From NCBI RefSeq assembly GCF_018310535.1, contig NZ_CP074102.1, positions 3,162,001 to 3,226,000 on the forward strand: a stretch of DNA of 64,000 nt, given 5' to 3'. The DNA comes from Streptomyces mirabilis (lineage in GTDB: Bacteria; Actinomycetota; Actinomycetes; Streptomycetales; Streptomycetaceae). The position numbers were made by a program, and so were the translations under genes. Under the pieces are notes generated by a model. It did not search any database, was not told the DNA's origin, and worked only from the letters and a program-made list of their open reading frames with translations. Positions 55,151-63,690 of this stretch are shown piece by piece (the stretch's first letter is position 1; each line of letters opens with the position of its first letter).

Positions 55151-56617
55151 ATGACAGATCAGCAGCACGCGGCGGCGGAGCCGGATCCCGGCCCCGGCCC
55201 GGGCGCCCCACCATCGGGCGCCGGGCCGCGGGACGCCGTGCCGCCCTCCGCGGGCACCGCCACGGGCGCCGAGGGAGCCGCGGAGGGTGCGGGAGCGCCG
55301 GGCGCGACAGGTGAGGAACCGCGCGCGCACGGGGAGCCGCCCGCGCCCGAGGGCCCGCGCAGGTTCCGGCGCGACCGTCGGCAGAAGATGCTGGGCGGCG
55401 TGTGCGCCGGGCTGGGGCGGCAGTGCGACATGGACCCGGTGATCTTCCGGATCGTGCTCGCCGTGCTCTCTGCCACGGGCGGCATCGGTCTCATCTTCTA
55501 CGGCTTCGTCTGGCTGTTCGTTCCCTACGACGACGAGGAGGAGAACGAGGTCCGCAAGCTCCTCACCGGCCGCGTCGACGGCCACGCGCTGGCGGCCGTG
55601 CTCTTCGCGCTGGTCGGCTGCGGGGTGTTCCTGTCGATGCTGAACAACGGCAGCGTGCTGACGTTCGCCGTCGTCCTCTCCCTGCTTCTCGCGGGCGCGG
55701 GGTACTGGTCGCAGCAGCGCGGCGCCCCCGACCCCGACCCGCTCGCCGCCCAGGCGGTGGCGGACGCCCCGCCGGAGGCGCAGGCCCCGCCCGTCCCCGT
55801 CTCCTACCCCTCCTGGTGGCGCGACCCGATCGTCAAGGACGGCTCGCACGTGGGCGGCACCGGCTATCTGTGGGGCCCGCCGGACGCCCGGGACCGGGAT
55901 GTCGCGGCGGCGCTCAACATCGCCCGCGGCACGCCCCGCCCGGACATACGGGACCTCCGCGCGGCCCGTGAGCCGCAGCCGCGCGGCCCGCGCTGGATCG
56001 GCGGCTGGGTCTTTCTGCTCGCGCTGGTCGCAGGCGGCCTCGGCACGAGCCTGACGTGGAACGACCATCCGCTCGCCATCAGCCTGCAGACCGGTCTGTC
56101 CTGCGCGCTCGTCGTGTTCGGCCTGGGCATCGCGCTCAGCGCGTTCGTGGGGCGTACGGGCGCCGGGTCGATCTTCCTCGCAGTGATCACGGCGGCGCTG
56201 CTGGCGGGCTCCGTGGCCATGCCGAAGGACATCAGCACCCACTGGATGCGGGTCGAGTGGACTCCCAGGTCCGCCGCCGCCGTGCCGGAGAGTTTCGACC
56301 TCGGCACGGGTGTGGGCACTCTCGATCTCACCCATCTCGGCCTCGCCAAGGGCCAGACGGTGACGACGACCGCGGAGGTGGGCGCGGGCCGGCTGAAGGT
56401 GATCGTTCCCAAGGACGCGACCGTGAAGCTGAACATCGACGTGGGCGTCGGGGACATCCAGTTGCCGGGCGACGGCAAGAAGGACGTGGACGTGGAACCC
56501 AGCAAGCACAAGCAGGTGACCCTGCCGGCCCCGACCGGCGGCAAGGACGGCGGCACGCTCGACCTGAACCTCCAGGTCGGCGTGGGACAGGCGGAGGTGA
56601 TCCGTGGCACGTCATGA
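55151..56617 (+). CDS. PspC domain protein with LiaF/toastrack-like C-terminus
   Basis: The 488-residue protein has about 80 disordered residues (Pro/Gly/Ala-rich) and a PspC domain (RFRRDRRQKMLGGVCAGLGRQCDMDPVIFRIVLAVLSATGGIGLIFYGFVWLFVPY). Several transmembrane helices lead to a C-terminal beta-rich domain with VGTLDLTHLGL, VGAGRLKVIVPKDATVKLNIDVGVGDIQLPG and LDLNLQVGVGQAEV, the repeating pattern of LiaF/DUF4097-type domains. It probably senses or buffers envelope stress and talks to the divergent PspC kinase. Its end overlaps the next gene by 14 bp. Confidence 0.9.
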   Translation: MTDQQHAAAEPDPGPGPGAPPSGAGPRDAVPPSAGTATGAEGAAEGAGAPGATGEEPRAHGEPPAPEGPRRFRRDRRQKMLGGVCAGLGRQCDMDPVIFRIVLAVLSATGGIGLIFYGFVWLFVPYDDEEENEVRKLLTGRVDGHALAAVLFALVGCGVFLSMLNNGSVLTFAVVLSLLLAGAGYWSQQRGAPDPDPLAAQAVADAPPEAQAPPVPVSYPSWWRDPIVKDGSHVGGTGYLWGPPDARDRDVAAALNIARGTPRPDIRDLRAAREPQPRGPRWIGGWVFLLALVAGGLGTSLTWNDHPLAISLQTGLSCALVVFGLGIALSAFVGRTGAGSIFLAVITAALLAGSVAMPKDISTHWMRVEWTPRSAAAVPESFDLGTGVGTLDLTHLGLAKGQTVTTTAEVGAGRLKVIVPKDATVKLNIDVGVGDIQLPGDGKKDVDVEPSKHKQVTLPAPTGGKDGGTLDLNLQVGVGQAEVIRGTS

Positions 56618-56825
56618 GTTCCAGCCGGGAAAGCTGGTCGCCGGCCTCTTCCTCACCGCCGCGGGCGTCACCTACGCGGGCGACGCGGGCGGTTGGTGGG
56701 ACACACCGTGGTTCGCGATCATCCCCGTCGTCACGGGTGGGCTCTGCCTGGCGGGCGCGGTGGCGTTCCTGACCCATGGCCTACGTCGGCGACGGTTGCG
56801 GCGGGGGGCGGGGGTGTCCGGGTAG
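56604..56825 (+). CDS. small two-helix membrane protein coupled to the PspC gene
   Basis: The 73-residue product starts at a GTG 14 bp inside the end of the PspC gene and has two hydrophobic helices (LVAGLFLTAAGVTYAGDAGG and FAIIPVVTGGLCLAGAVAFLTHGL) with a basic C-terminus (RRRRLRRG). The overlap suggests it is an accessory subunit of the PspC system. Its partner role is inference. Confidence 0.8.
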   Translation: MARHEFQPGKLVAGLFLTAAGVTYAGDAGGWWDTPWFAIIPVVTGGLCLAGAVAFLTHGLRRRRLRRGAGVSG

Positions 56826-56848
56826 CGGGGGCGTGAACGGAACGCCGG

Positions 56849-56879
56849 TAGGTGCAGGGCGATCTACGCCCTGCACCTA
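56849..56879. terminator. 13-bp hairpin between convergent genes
   Basis: TAGGTGCAGGGCG pairs perfectly with CGCCCTGCACCTA around the 5-base loop ATCTA. It lies between the end of the PspC module (56825) and the DoxX gene stop (56927), probably bidirectional. Confidence 0.8.
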
Positions 56880-56926
56880 GCACCACCCTGCGATGCCGTG
56901 CGCCGAACTGCTCTGACCCGTGACGG

Positions 56927-57463
56927 CTAGTAGCGGAGGTTCCCGGACCGCTGGCTGCGCCTCGCGCGCAAGGCCGCGTCGACGGAGAAGAACGATGCGC
57001 CCGCGAGGACCAGGGGCAGCCAGGCCATCAGGTAGGCGAGGTCGTTGCCGTAGTAGTACGGGTCGGAGGCCCAGCTCACCGTCAGCCACAGGCTGAGGGA
57101 GATGAGCGCGCCGCCGAGGGCCGCGAGGCGGGCCAGCAGGCCGATCAGAGTGCCGATGCCGACGGCCAGTTCACCGAAGGCGATGGCGTAGCCGAAGCCC
57201 ACGGGGCTCTTCAGGGCGAGGTCGACGAGGGCCGGGATCGCGGAGGAATCGCGCACATTGCGCATCAGGTCACCGATCGAGCCGGAGCCGGAGTCGGAGA
57301 GGAAGGCGCTGTTGGTGAGTTTGTCGATGCCGGCGTAGATGAAGGTGACGCCGAGGAAGACGCGCAGGGGCAACAGGGCATAGCGGGTGGCGGTTTCCCG
57401 CCAGTCTCGTCCGCCGCCGCCGAGATAGGGGGTTTGGGTGTCCGACCGCATACCGTGAGTCAT
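56927..57463 (-). CDS. DoxX family membrane protein
   Basis: The 178-residue protein has four transmembrane helices and the DoxX pattern LLPLRVFLGVTFIYAGIDKLTNSAF near the start. GFGYAIAFGELAVGIGTLIGLLARLAALGGALISLSLWLT in the middle is also typical. DoxX proteins are small membrane proteins linked to thiosulfate or quinone oxidation or to redox stress in some bacteria; the role here is unknown. The ATG at 57463 follows GGCGGAGAG. The long upstream frame to 57646 runs through a dispersed repeat. Confidence 0.87.
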   Translation of the reverse strand: MTHGMRSDTQTPYLGGGGRDWRETATRYALLPLRVFLGVTFIYAGIDKLTNSAFLSDSGSGSIGDLMRNVRDSSAIPALVDLALKSPVGFGYAIAFGELAVGIGTLIGLLARLAALGGALISLSLWLTVSWASDPYYYGNDLAYLMAWLPLVLAGASFFSVDAALRARRSQRSGNLRY

Positions 57464-57570
57464 CGCTCTCCGCCGCCTCTCGCCACGTGCCGTTGACCCC
57501 TCAACAGACCATACGTACGAGAACGGGTTCCCGCTCAACGCTCGGGGCCAGTTTTTTTCGATGGCGCGGG

Positions 57571-57622
57571 CGCACCCCCAAAGGGCGCGGACAACTGCGC
57601 GAACGGCCCCCACCGGCCCGCA
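57571..57622. repeat. dispersed intergenic repeat, copy 5, plus short direct repeats
   Basis: The CGCACCCCCAAAGGGCGCGG and AACTGCGCGAACGGCCCCCA stretches match the element family at 14140, 25181 and 41088 with some divergence. Directly after it, a TCGAAC-N4-CTCCGGTGAG-like unit occurs twice (near 57624 and 57657). Confidence 0.65.
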
Positions 57623-57698
57623 GTCGAACGACTCCGGTGAGCCCACCCGCCCTCATTCGAACTTACTCCGGTGAGACCCCCGCCCGCAGCCGCGGGGT

Positions 57699-59084
57699 TC
57701 AGTCCGTCACCTCGATCTGGCAGCGGTTTGTTTCCACTCCGGCTGCCGTCACGACCTGGACCTCCACCCGGCCCGGTTCCACGTCGACCGGGACCGGCAC
57801 GGTCAGGACCGCGTCCGTGGGGTTGCTGAAGCCGCCGGGGACCGGCACCAGAGGGACATGGACATGCACTGCGCCGATGCGGACGACCATGCGGGACAGA
57901 CGGTCCGCGCTCTGGGCGCCGGGCGGGACGAAACCGGCGCCCCGGATCTCGATGTCGTCGCCGGTGCGGATCGGCGCGTCGAGGTCGCCGGCCTCGCGGG
58001 AGCGGACGACGGAGAGGATGACGGGGCGGCCGCCCTCGGCGTACTTCCCGGCGAGGTAGGTGGCCGCCGAGACAAGGACCAGGAGCGCCAAGCCCCAGGG
58101 GAGATCGGGCAGTTGCTCCGGGCGCCTGGCGAGCCGTACCGCCGCGAAGACCAGGGCGACGGCGCCGATGACGACGTACTGGATGTCGGCGAAGCTGCCC
58201 CGGCCGGAGTCGTCCGTGAGGAGGTCGGCGGCGCGCGGCCGGTCCGCGCGTACCTTCTGCAGGCGTTGCCCGAGGACCCGCAGGCCCACGACCCGGCGTA
58301 CCAGCACCGCGATCGCGCAGACGACGGCGACGACGGTCACCACACCGGCACCGCGCGCGAGTTCGAGGCCCGCGATCAGGTCGTCGCGCTTGCCGTGGGC
58401 GGAGGCCGCCGCAAGTTGGCCCACGAGGACGAGGACGGCGTAGACGACGAACAGGACCCAGCCGGCGGCCATCGCCCGCGAGGTGGAGAGGCGGTTGTCC
58501 TCGCCGACGACCGGGGCGAGGGCCCCGCCCCGCGCCCGGTGCAGATAGCCCGCGCCCGTCAGCCCTGCGGCCACCACCAGAGCGGCCAGCAGGCCCGCCG
58601 TGCGCGCCGCCGTCCAGCCCGCGCCGATCGCCGTGAGGGCCTGGACGATGAGCAGGGTCAGGACGGCTCCCCACACCGCGTACGCCGTGCGTCGCCACAG
58701 GCGTCCCAGCCATGCCTCGCCGTCGACGCGCCCGCGCTCGGCGACCAGATCGGCGGACTGGGTGAGTTCGTCGGAGACCCACTGCCGGGACGCGGACGCC
58801 GAGTGCGCGACGGCGGCGGGCAGTCCCTGTCCGGACGCCAGCTCGTCGCGCTTGGTGAGGAACGCGGCGACGGCGCGCCGGTGCCCCTCGCGCGCCCCGT
58901 GCGGACAGTCCCCGCAGGTGCAGCCGCCCGTGTGCGCCGCCCCCTGTCCCGCGCCGAGCCCGCCACCGCGCTCCGCGCCGTGTCTCGCCTCCTGCACCGC
59001 CACGCCCGCTGCCGCCTTCCCCGCGCCGAGAGCTGCCTCGCAAGCCTTCCAACTGCCTTGCGATGACAGGGCATTGTGCCGCAC
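57699..59084 (-). CDS. multi-pass membrane protein with Cys cluster and IPT-like C-terminal domain
   Basis: The 461-residue protein has an N-terminal soluble part with a cysteine cluster, GGCTCGDCPHG (CxCxxCxH, near residue 55). A helical segment and about seven transmembrane helices follow (for example WRRTAYAVWGAVLTLLIVQALTAIGAGW, AMAAGWVLFVVYAVLVLVGQLAAA). The C-terminal domain carries IRTGDDIEIRGAGFVPPG and VTAAGVETNRCQIEV, which recalls IPT/TIG immunoglobulin-like folds. The start (GTG at 59084) is uncertain. Function unknown; the metal-site reading is inference. Confidence 0.68.
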   Translation of the reverse strand: MRHNALSSQGSWKACEAALGAGKAAAGVAVQEARHGAERGGGLGAGQGAAHTGGCTCGDCPHGAREGHRRAVAAFLTKRDELASGQGLPAAVAHSASASRQWVSDELTQSADLVAERGRVDGEAWLGRLWRRTAYAVWGAVLTLLIVQALTAIGAGWTAARTAGLLAALVVAAGLTGAGYLHRARGGALAPVVGEDNRLSTSRAMAAGWVLFVVYAVLVLVGQLAAASAHGKRDDLIAGLELARGAGVVTVVAVVCAIAVLVRRVVGLRVLGQRLQKVRADRPRAADLLTDDSGRGSFADIQYVVIGAVALVFAAVRLARRPEQLPDLPWGLALLVLVSAATYLAGKYAEGGRPVILSVVRSREAGDLDAPIRTGDDIEIRGAGFVPPGAQSADRLSRMVVRIGAVHVHVPLVPVPGGFSNPTDAVLTVPVPVDVEPGRVEVQVVTAAGVETNRCQIEVTD

Positions 59085-59167
59085 GAATCAGTTCTCGCGT
59101 CGGGCAGGTCTGGTCAGCGCGGGTGAAGCGGGGGACCCCGTGTTGACCCGGCTGCGAGAATTTCCCC

Positions 59168-60085
59168 ATGGCCGAGATCATCCAGCGCGACGGGACCTGG
59201 GCCTTCGACGGCAGCACGGTCAGGATCACGCCGGGACTCCACCGCTCCGTGCCGTTGTTCCGGCAGACGTACGGAGAGATCGCCGTTCCCCTGGAGGCGG
59301 TTTCAGGCATCGTCTACGAACCCGAACGCAAGCGCGGCAGACTGCGCCTCAGGCTCCGTGAGGGCGCCGATCCGCTGCTCCAGGCGACCGGCGGGCGCCT
59401 CCCCGACGCGGCGAACCCGTACCGGCTGACCGTCGACATCGACCGTACCGGGGTCGCCGAGTACGTCGCCGAGGAGATCCGGCACGCTCTGCTCCTGGAC
59501 CAGATCCCCAAGGAGCCGGCGAAGGCCTTCCTCCTCGCGGGGCCGCCCGTGCCCGTGTCCGTCCGGTCCAGCGACGGCACGGTCTCCTTCGACGGCGCGC
59601 AGGTGCGGATCGACTGGGCGGACACCTCGGACCGGGTCAAGCGGGCGACGGGGCCTCGGATCATCGCCGTCGGGGACCTGGTGCAGGTGGAGTGGCTGCC
59701 CAACTCCGGGTACGAGGACGGGTTTCTGCGGTTCGTGACGCGCGAGACCGTGTTCTCCAAACTGCCGCCGGAGAAGGACCCGTTCGCCCTCGACCTGTGG
59801 GGCAGCGCCCGCCGCGACCTGCTCACGGCGCTCGTCGCCGCCGCGGTGACCGCCCGGCTGCCGCACCCGTCCCTCCGGGCGGGCGAGCACATCGACCGGC
59901 CGCCGCAGCTCACCGCCGCGGCGGGACCAGGATCGGCACCGGTAACAGCGTCAGTACCGGCCCAGGCCGACCATCACGACGTACTGCTGCGCCGACTGCG
60001 GGAGCTGGGCGAGCTGCACCGCGACGGTGTCCTCACGGACGAGGAGTTCGCGACGACCAAGGCGGCCGTACTGCGGGGTTTCTAG
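59168..60085 (+). CDS. DUF4429/SHOCT-type protein
   Basis: The 305-residue protein holds two copies of a pleckstrin-like domain. The first starts GTWAFDGSTVRITPGLHRSV with PLEAVSGIVYEPERKRGRLRLRL; the second starts VSFDGAQVRIDW. This is the DUF4429 pattern. The C-terminus (LLRRLRELGELHRDGVLTDEEFATTKAAVLRGF) is a SHOCT domain, a short helical oligomerisation module. Such proteins are common in Streptomyces; a membrane-lipid or adaptor role is a guess. It is divergent from the IPT-like gene. Confidence 0.85.
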   Translation: MAEIIQRDGTWAFDGSTVRITPGLHRSVPLFRQTYGEIAVPLEAVSGIVYEPERKRGRLRLRLREGADPLLQATGGRLPDAANPYRLTVDIDRTGVAEYVAEEIRHALLLDQIPKEPAKAFLLAGPPVPVSVRSSDGTVSFDGAQVRIDWADTSDRVKRATGPRIIAVGDLVQVEWLPNSGYEDGFLRFVTRETVFSKLPPEKDPFALDLWGSARRDLLTALVAAAVTARLPHPSLRAGEHIDRPPQLTAAAGPGSAPVTASVPAQADHHDVLLRRLRELGELHRDGVLTDEEFATTKAAVLRGF

Positions 60086-60105
60086 CCGTCGCGCTTCGGA
60101 ACTCG

Positions 60106-60142
60106 GCTGAGGAGGTCCGGTATTCAGCTGAGGAGGTCCGGT
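60106..60142. repeat. 21-bp-period duplication at the aldolase 3' end
   Basis: GCTGAGGAGGTCCGGT occurs at 60106-60121 and 60127-60142. The second copy encodes the last codons (EPDLLS) of the class II aldolase gene; the first lies beyond its stop, in the short gap to the DUF4429 gene. Confidence 0.85.
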
Positions 60143-60918
60143 TCGCTGCGGCTGATGTCCTGCCACAGCGGCTGGTAGTTGATCCACGCCACCAGATCGC
60201 CGCCGAGCTGCTCCCGGGTCGCGACCGCCTGCTTGTGGTCGATGAGGATGGGGCGGCCCGCGGCCCGTGCGGTCAGCTGAACCTGGCTGGAGCGCTCCAT
60301 CGACAGGAACCACCAGGCCGCCGCGTCCACCGAGTCGCCCACGGTCAGCAGCCCGTGGTTGCGCAGCACGAGCGCCTTGCGGGTGCCGAGCGCGGAGGCG
60401 ATCCGGCGGCCCTCCTCGGTGTCCACGGCGACACCGGTGTACGAGTCGTACAGCGCGTGGTCCTCGTAGAAGGCGCAGCTCTCCTGGCTGATCGGGTCGA
60501 GCAGGTCACCGAGGGCGGACAGGGCGCGGCCGTGCACGGAGTGGCAGTGCGCGACGGCGACGACGTCGGGGCGGGCGGCGTGGACCTGGGCGTGCACGGT
60601 GAACGCCGCCTGGTTCACGTGGTAGCGGCCCTCGATCACCTGCCCGTCCTGGTTGGCCATGACCAGGTCGCTCACGGTGACGTGCTTGAACGGCATCCCG
60701 AAGGGGTTCACCCAGAAGCAGTTGCTGTACTCCGGGTCGCGCGCGGTGATGTGACCGGAGACCCCGTCCTCGAAGCCGAGCCGCCCGAAGATCCGCAGCG
60801 CCCCCGCCAACCGCTCCTTGCGATGGCGTCGCTCGTCGTCCAACGAGTCGTACATCGGCGGCATGGCGAACTGCAGCTGGTCGGTGGGCAGGGGCACGGG
60901 CGGCGTGGGCCCTTGCAT
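60124..60918 (-). CDS. class II aldolase/adducin family protein
   Basis: The 264-residue protein shows the metal-binding histidines of class II aldolases in AHCHSVHG and in LRNHGLLTVG. The N-terminal RLGFEDGVSGHITARDPEYSNCFWVNPFG is also typical. The family splits phosphorylated or hydroxylated sugars and related compounds; substrate unknown. GGAGGACCT precedes the ATG. It is convergent with the DUF4429-type gene and divergent from the PPOX-fold gene. Confidence 0.9.
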   Translation of the reverse strand: MQGPTPPVPLPTDQLQFAMPPMYDSLDDERRHRKERLAGALRIFGRLGFEDGVSGHITARDPEYSNCFWVNPFGMPFKHVTVSDLVMANQDGQVIEGRYHVNQAAFTVHAQVHAARPDVVAVAHCHSVHGRALSALGDLLDPISQESCAFYEDHALYDSYTGVAVDTEEGRRIASALGTRKALVLRNHGLLTVGDSVDAAAWWFLSMERSSQVQLTARAAGRPILIDHKQAVATREQLGGDLVAWINYQPLWQDISRSEPDLLS

Positions 60919-61107
60919 AGGTCCTCCAGCACTGGCGTGTCCGATACGCAGCGGAAGTTACCTCTGGTCGGTGCAGGAGAACAGAGCCGTTCGGTGAAGA
61001 GAGTGCGCAACCGTTACGAGAGGGCCCGGGCCGCTGCCCGAGGGCGCTTGTCGAGCGGCCGCCAAAACCCGACAGTACGTGTCTGGTATTGGCGCCACAC
61101 TCACCGT

Positions 61108-61626
61108 ATGAGCGCTACCAACGGCCTTACCGAGAGCCCTGCCGAACATGCGGACCCTGCGCGCTGGGGCACCTTCGTCGCCGCCGAATCCTCACTCGCC
61201 CGGTCGGTCGAAGAGCGTTTCGGGGCCTTCACGCACCACGTCCTCGCAACTCTCCGCAAGGACGGTTCGCCCCGGACCACCGGCCTGGAGGTGCGTTTCC
61301 TGCGCGGCGAGCTGTGGCTCGGCATGATGCCGGACTCGCTCAAGGCGCTCGACCTGCGCCGCGACCCGCGCTTCGCACTCCAGGCGAACCCGGGACCGGG
61401 CACGGCGATGGGAGGCGGGGACGTCCGGATCAGCGGACGGGCCGTCGAGGTCGACGACGGGGCGGCGAAGGCCGCGTACGTGAAAGAGGTGGAACCGCCG
61501 GAGCCGTTCCACCTCTTCCGCACCGAGCTGACGGAGGTCGTACGGACCTACGTCGAGGACGACACGTATCTGGTCGTCGAGATCTGGAAGCCCGGAGAGC
61601 CGGTGCGGACTCTCAGGCGGACCTGA
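61108..61626 (+). CDS. pyridoxamine 5'-phosphate oxidase-fold protein
   Basis: The 172-residue protein has the PPOX/FMN-binding split-barrel pattern: HHVLATLRKDGSPRTTGLEVRFLRGELWLGMMPDSLKALDLRRDPRFALQANPG, then DVRISGRAVEV and FRTELTEVVRTYV. Such proteins use FMN or F420 to reduce various substrates, or act as general stress proteins. No pathway neighbour points to a substrate. The ATG at 61108 is used. It is convergent with guaA, only 9 bp apart. Confidence 0.85.
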   Translation: MSATNGLTESPAEHADPARWGTFVAAESSLARSVEERFGAFTHHVLATLRKDGSPRTTGLEVRFLRGELWLGMMPDSLKALDLRRDPRFALQANPGPGTAMGGGDVRISGRAVEVDDGAAKAAYVKEVEPPEPFHLFRTELTEVVRTYVEDDTYLVVEIWKPGEPVRTLRRT

Positions 61627-61635
61627 CGGGTGGGA

Positions 61636-63216
61636 CTACTCCCACTCGATCGTGCCCGGGGGCTTGCTCGTGACGTCGAGGACGACTCGGTTGACGTCCG
61701 CGACCTCGTTGGTGATGCGGGTCGAGATCTTGGCGAGGACCTCGTACGGGAGGCGCGACCAGTCGGCGGTCATCGCGTCCTCGGAGGAGACGGGGCGCAG
61801 CACGATCGGGTGACCGTACGTGCGGCCGTCGCCCTGGACGCCCACGCTGCGGACGTCCGCGAGCAGGACCACCGGGCACTGCCAGATGTCACGGTCCAGA
61901 CCGGCCGCCGTGAGCTCCTCGCGGGCGATGGCGTCGGCCTCGCGGAGCAGGTCGAGCCGCTCCTTCGTCACCTCGCCGACGATCCGGATGCCGAGGCCCG
62001 GGCCCGGGAAGGGCTGGCGCTGGACGATCTCGTCGGGGAGACCGAGCTCCTGCCCGACCATCCGGACCTCGTCCTTGAACAGCTTGCGCAGCGGCTCGAC
62101 GAGCTCGAACTCGAGGTCCTCGGGGAGACCGCCCACGTTGTGGTGGGACTTGATGTTGGCCGTGCCGGTGCCGCCACCGGACTCGACCACGTCCGGGTAG
62201 AGCGTGCCCTGGACCAGGAAGGCGACGTCCTCGCCCTCCGCGGCCTCGGCGATGATCTCCGCCTGGGCCTGCTCGAAGACCCGGATGAACTCCCGGCCGA
62301 TGATCTTCCGCTTCTCCTCGGGGTCCGAGACGCCCTTGAGCGCGGTGAGGAACCGCTCCTGCGCGTCCACGACCTTCAGCTGTACGCCGGTCGCGGCCAC
62401 GAAGTCCTTCTCGACCTGCTCGGTCTCGCCCTTGCGCATCAGGCCGTGGTCGACGTACACGCAGGTCAGCTGGGAGCCGATGGCCTTCTGCACGAGGGCG
62501 GCGGCGACGGCGGAGTCCACACCGCCGGAGAGGCCGCAGATGGCGCGCTTGTCGCCGACCTGCTCGCGGATGAGGGCGACCTGCTCGTCGATGACGTTGC
62601 CGGTCGTCCAGTTCGGCGTGAGGCCCGCGCCGCGGTACAGGAAGTGCTCGAGCACCTGCTGGCCGTGCGTGGAGTGCATGACCTCCGGGTGGTACTGGAC
62701 GCCGTACAGCTTCTTCTCGTCGTTCTCGAAGGCCGCGACCGGGACGACATCCGTGGACGCCGTGACCGTGAAGCCCTCCGGGGCGGCGCTGCACGCGTCA
62801 CCGTGCGACATCCACACCGACTGCTCGTCCGGGGTGCCCTCGAAGAGGGTCGATCCGGACTTGGAGACGTGCAGGGGCGTACGGCCGTACTCGCGGGCGC
62901 CGGTGTTGTCGACCGTGCCGCCGAGGGTCGTCGCCATCAGCTGGAAGCCGTAGCACATGCCGAAGACGGGGACGCCGGACTCGAAGATCGCTCGATCGAG
63001 ACGGGGGGCGGCCTCGGCGTACACCGACGAGGGGCCTCCGGAGAGGATGATCGCCGCCGGGTTCTTGGCGAGCATCTCCTGGACCGGCATGGTGCTCGGC
63101 ACGATCTCGCTGTAGACCCGGGCCTCGCGGACGCGACGGGCGATGAGCTGGGCGTACTGCGCACCGAAGTCGACGACCAGGACGGTGTCGGGGGCGGCGG
63201 GGGACGCTTCTGGCAC
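61636..63216 (-). CDS. guaA: GMP synthase (glutamine-hydrolysing)
   Basis: The 526-residue enzyme aminates XMP to GMP with glutamine and ATP. The N-terminal amidotransferase domain has its nucleophile C88 in [10 protein letters not shown] and a catalytic histidine in [10 protein letters not shown]. The synthetase domain has the pyrophosphate loop [14 protein letters not shown], and the C-terminal dimerisation part ends [28 protein letters not shown] chose the GTG at 63216 ([23 protein letters not shown]) with GGAAGG upstream; the open frame to 63513 is not conserved. Confidence 0.97.
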   Translation of the reverse strand: MPEASPAAPDTVLVVDFGAQYAQLIARRVREARVYSEIVPSTMPVQEMLAKNPAAIILSGGPSSVYAEAAPRLDRAIFESGVPVFGMCYGFQLMATTLGGTVDNTGAREYGRTPLHVSKSGSTLFEGTPDEQSVWMSHGDACSAAPEGFTVTASTDVVPVAAFENDEKKLYGVQYHPEVMHSTHGQQVLEHFLYRGAGLTPNWTTGNVIDEQVALIREQVGDKRAICGLSGGVDSAVAAALVQKAIGSQLTCVYVDHGLMRKGETEQVEKDFVAATGVQLKVVDAQERFLTALKGVSDPEEKRKIIGREFIRVFEQAQAEIIAEAAEGEDVAFLVQGTLYPDVVESGGGTGTANIKSHHNVGGLPEDLEFELVEPLRKLFKDEVRMVGQELGLPDEIVQRQPFPGPGLGIRIVGEVTKERLDLLREADAIAREELTAAGLDRDIWQCPVVLLADVRSVGVQGDGRTYGHPIVLRPVSSEDAMTADWSRLPYEVLAKISTRITNEVADVNRVVLDVTSKPPGTIEWE

Positions 63217-63399
63217 GGTTTGCCTTCCGGCGGTGAGCAGGGGGTGTGGGGTACCGAGTCTACCGGGGGTCCACGGGGGTGTGCCTGCACCGGGTTTCTC
63301 CGCCCCCGCCGCCCCTGCCCGTCCCACCCCCAGGGGCTCCGCCCCTTCGACCCCGCCAGGGGCTCCCCCCGGACCCCCACATCGCCCGAAGGGCTCGTG

Positions 63400-63423
63400 C
63401 TCGAACGCCGGACGGGCTGAAGA
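63400..63423. repeat. 24-bp dispersed repeat, inverted match to 14391-14414
   Basis: The reverse complement of this segment (beginning TCTTCAGCCCGTCCGGCGTT) is identical over 24 bp to 14391-14414, 49 kb away. A GGGGCTCCGCCCC-type hairpin like that near 14445 accompanies it (about 63330-63375). No gene lies between guaA (63216) and the leader peptide at 63512. Confidence 0.8.
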
Positions 63424-63475
63424 TGCACACAGCGCCACCCGCCCGGCGAGTCCGGGTCTCAGGATCCGAACCCGC

Positions 63476-63505
63476 TTGGACGTGGCACGGCCCTGCGGGC
63501 ATACT
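63476..63505 (+). promoter_or_regulatory. promoter for the chorismate mutase leader
   Basis: TTGGAC (63476-63481), 18 bp, then CATACT (63500-63505). A start 6-7 bases later falls on the ATG at 63512, which would make the leader peptide mRNA leaderless. Confidence 0.65.
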
Positions 63506-63511
63506 GCTGCC

Positions 63512-63583
63512 ATGCTTTCGCAGGCGACCTTCCTGTTTACCTATGGCAACCGGCCCACCGGCTGCCATGGTCGTGCTGCTTGA
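63512..63583 (+). CDS. putative leader peptide with Phe/Tyr codons (attenuator)
   Basis: A 23-codon frame encodes [13 protein letters not shown] and ten further residues before TGA. It contains TTC, TTT and TAT within six codons (F7, F9, Y11), which fits a sensor of Phe and Tyr supply ahead of a chorismate mutase gene. Its ATG coincides with the predicted transcription start, so it has no Shine-Dalgarno. A strong hairpin follows 20 bp after its stop. The frame is short, so it could be chance, but promoter, peptide and hairpin are correctly ordered and spaced. Confidence 0.6.
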   Translation: MLSQATFLFTYGNRPTGCHGRAA

Positions 63584-63603
63584 GCAACTGACAAGCGACT
63601 TCC

Positions 63604-63638
63604 CAGGCGCCCCGGGCCGACAAGGCCCGGGGCGTCTG
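63604..63638 (+). terminator. attenuator hairpin before chorismate mutase
   Basis: CGCCCCGGGCC (63608-63618) pairs perfectly with GGCCCGGGGCG (63624-63634) around GACAA. The stem extends by four more pairs including one G-U, and GTTT follows shortly after. It lies between the leader peptide and the chorismate mutase ATG. Confidence 0.75.
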
Positions 63639-63690
63639 TCGTTTCCGGGTCCTGCCGATCCGGGGCACCTCATCCCAAGAGGAGCCCACC

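Noticed and set aside
63580..63600. TTGTCAGTTGC on the minus strand within the chorismate mutase leader
   Set aside because: There is no TANNNT six bases downstream and no minus-strand gene close by; guaA starts more than 350 bp away.
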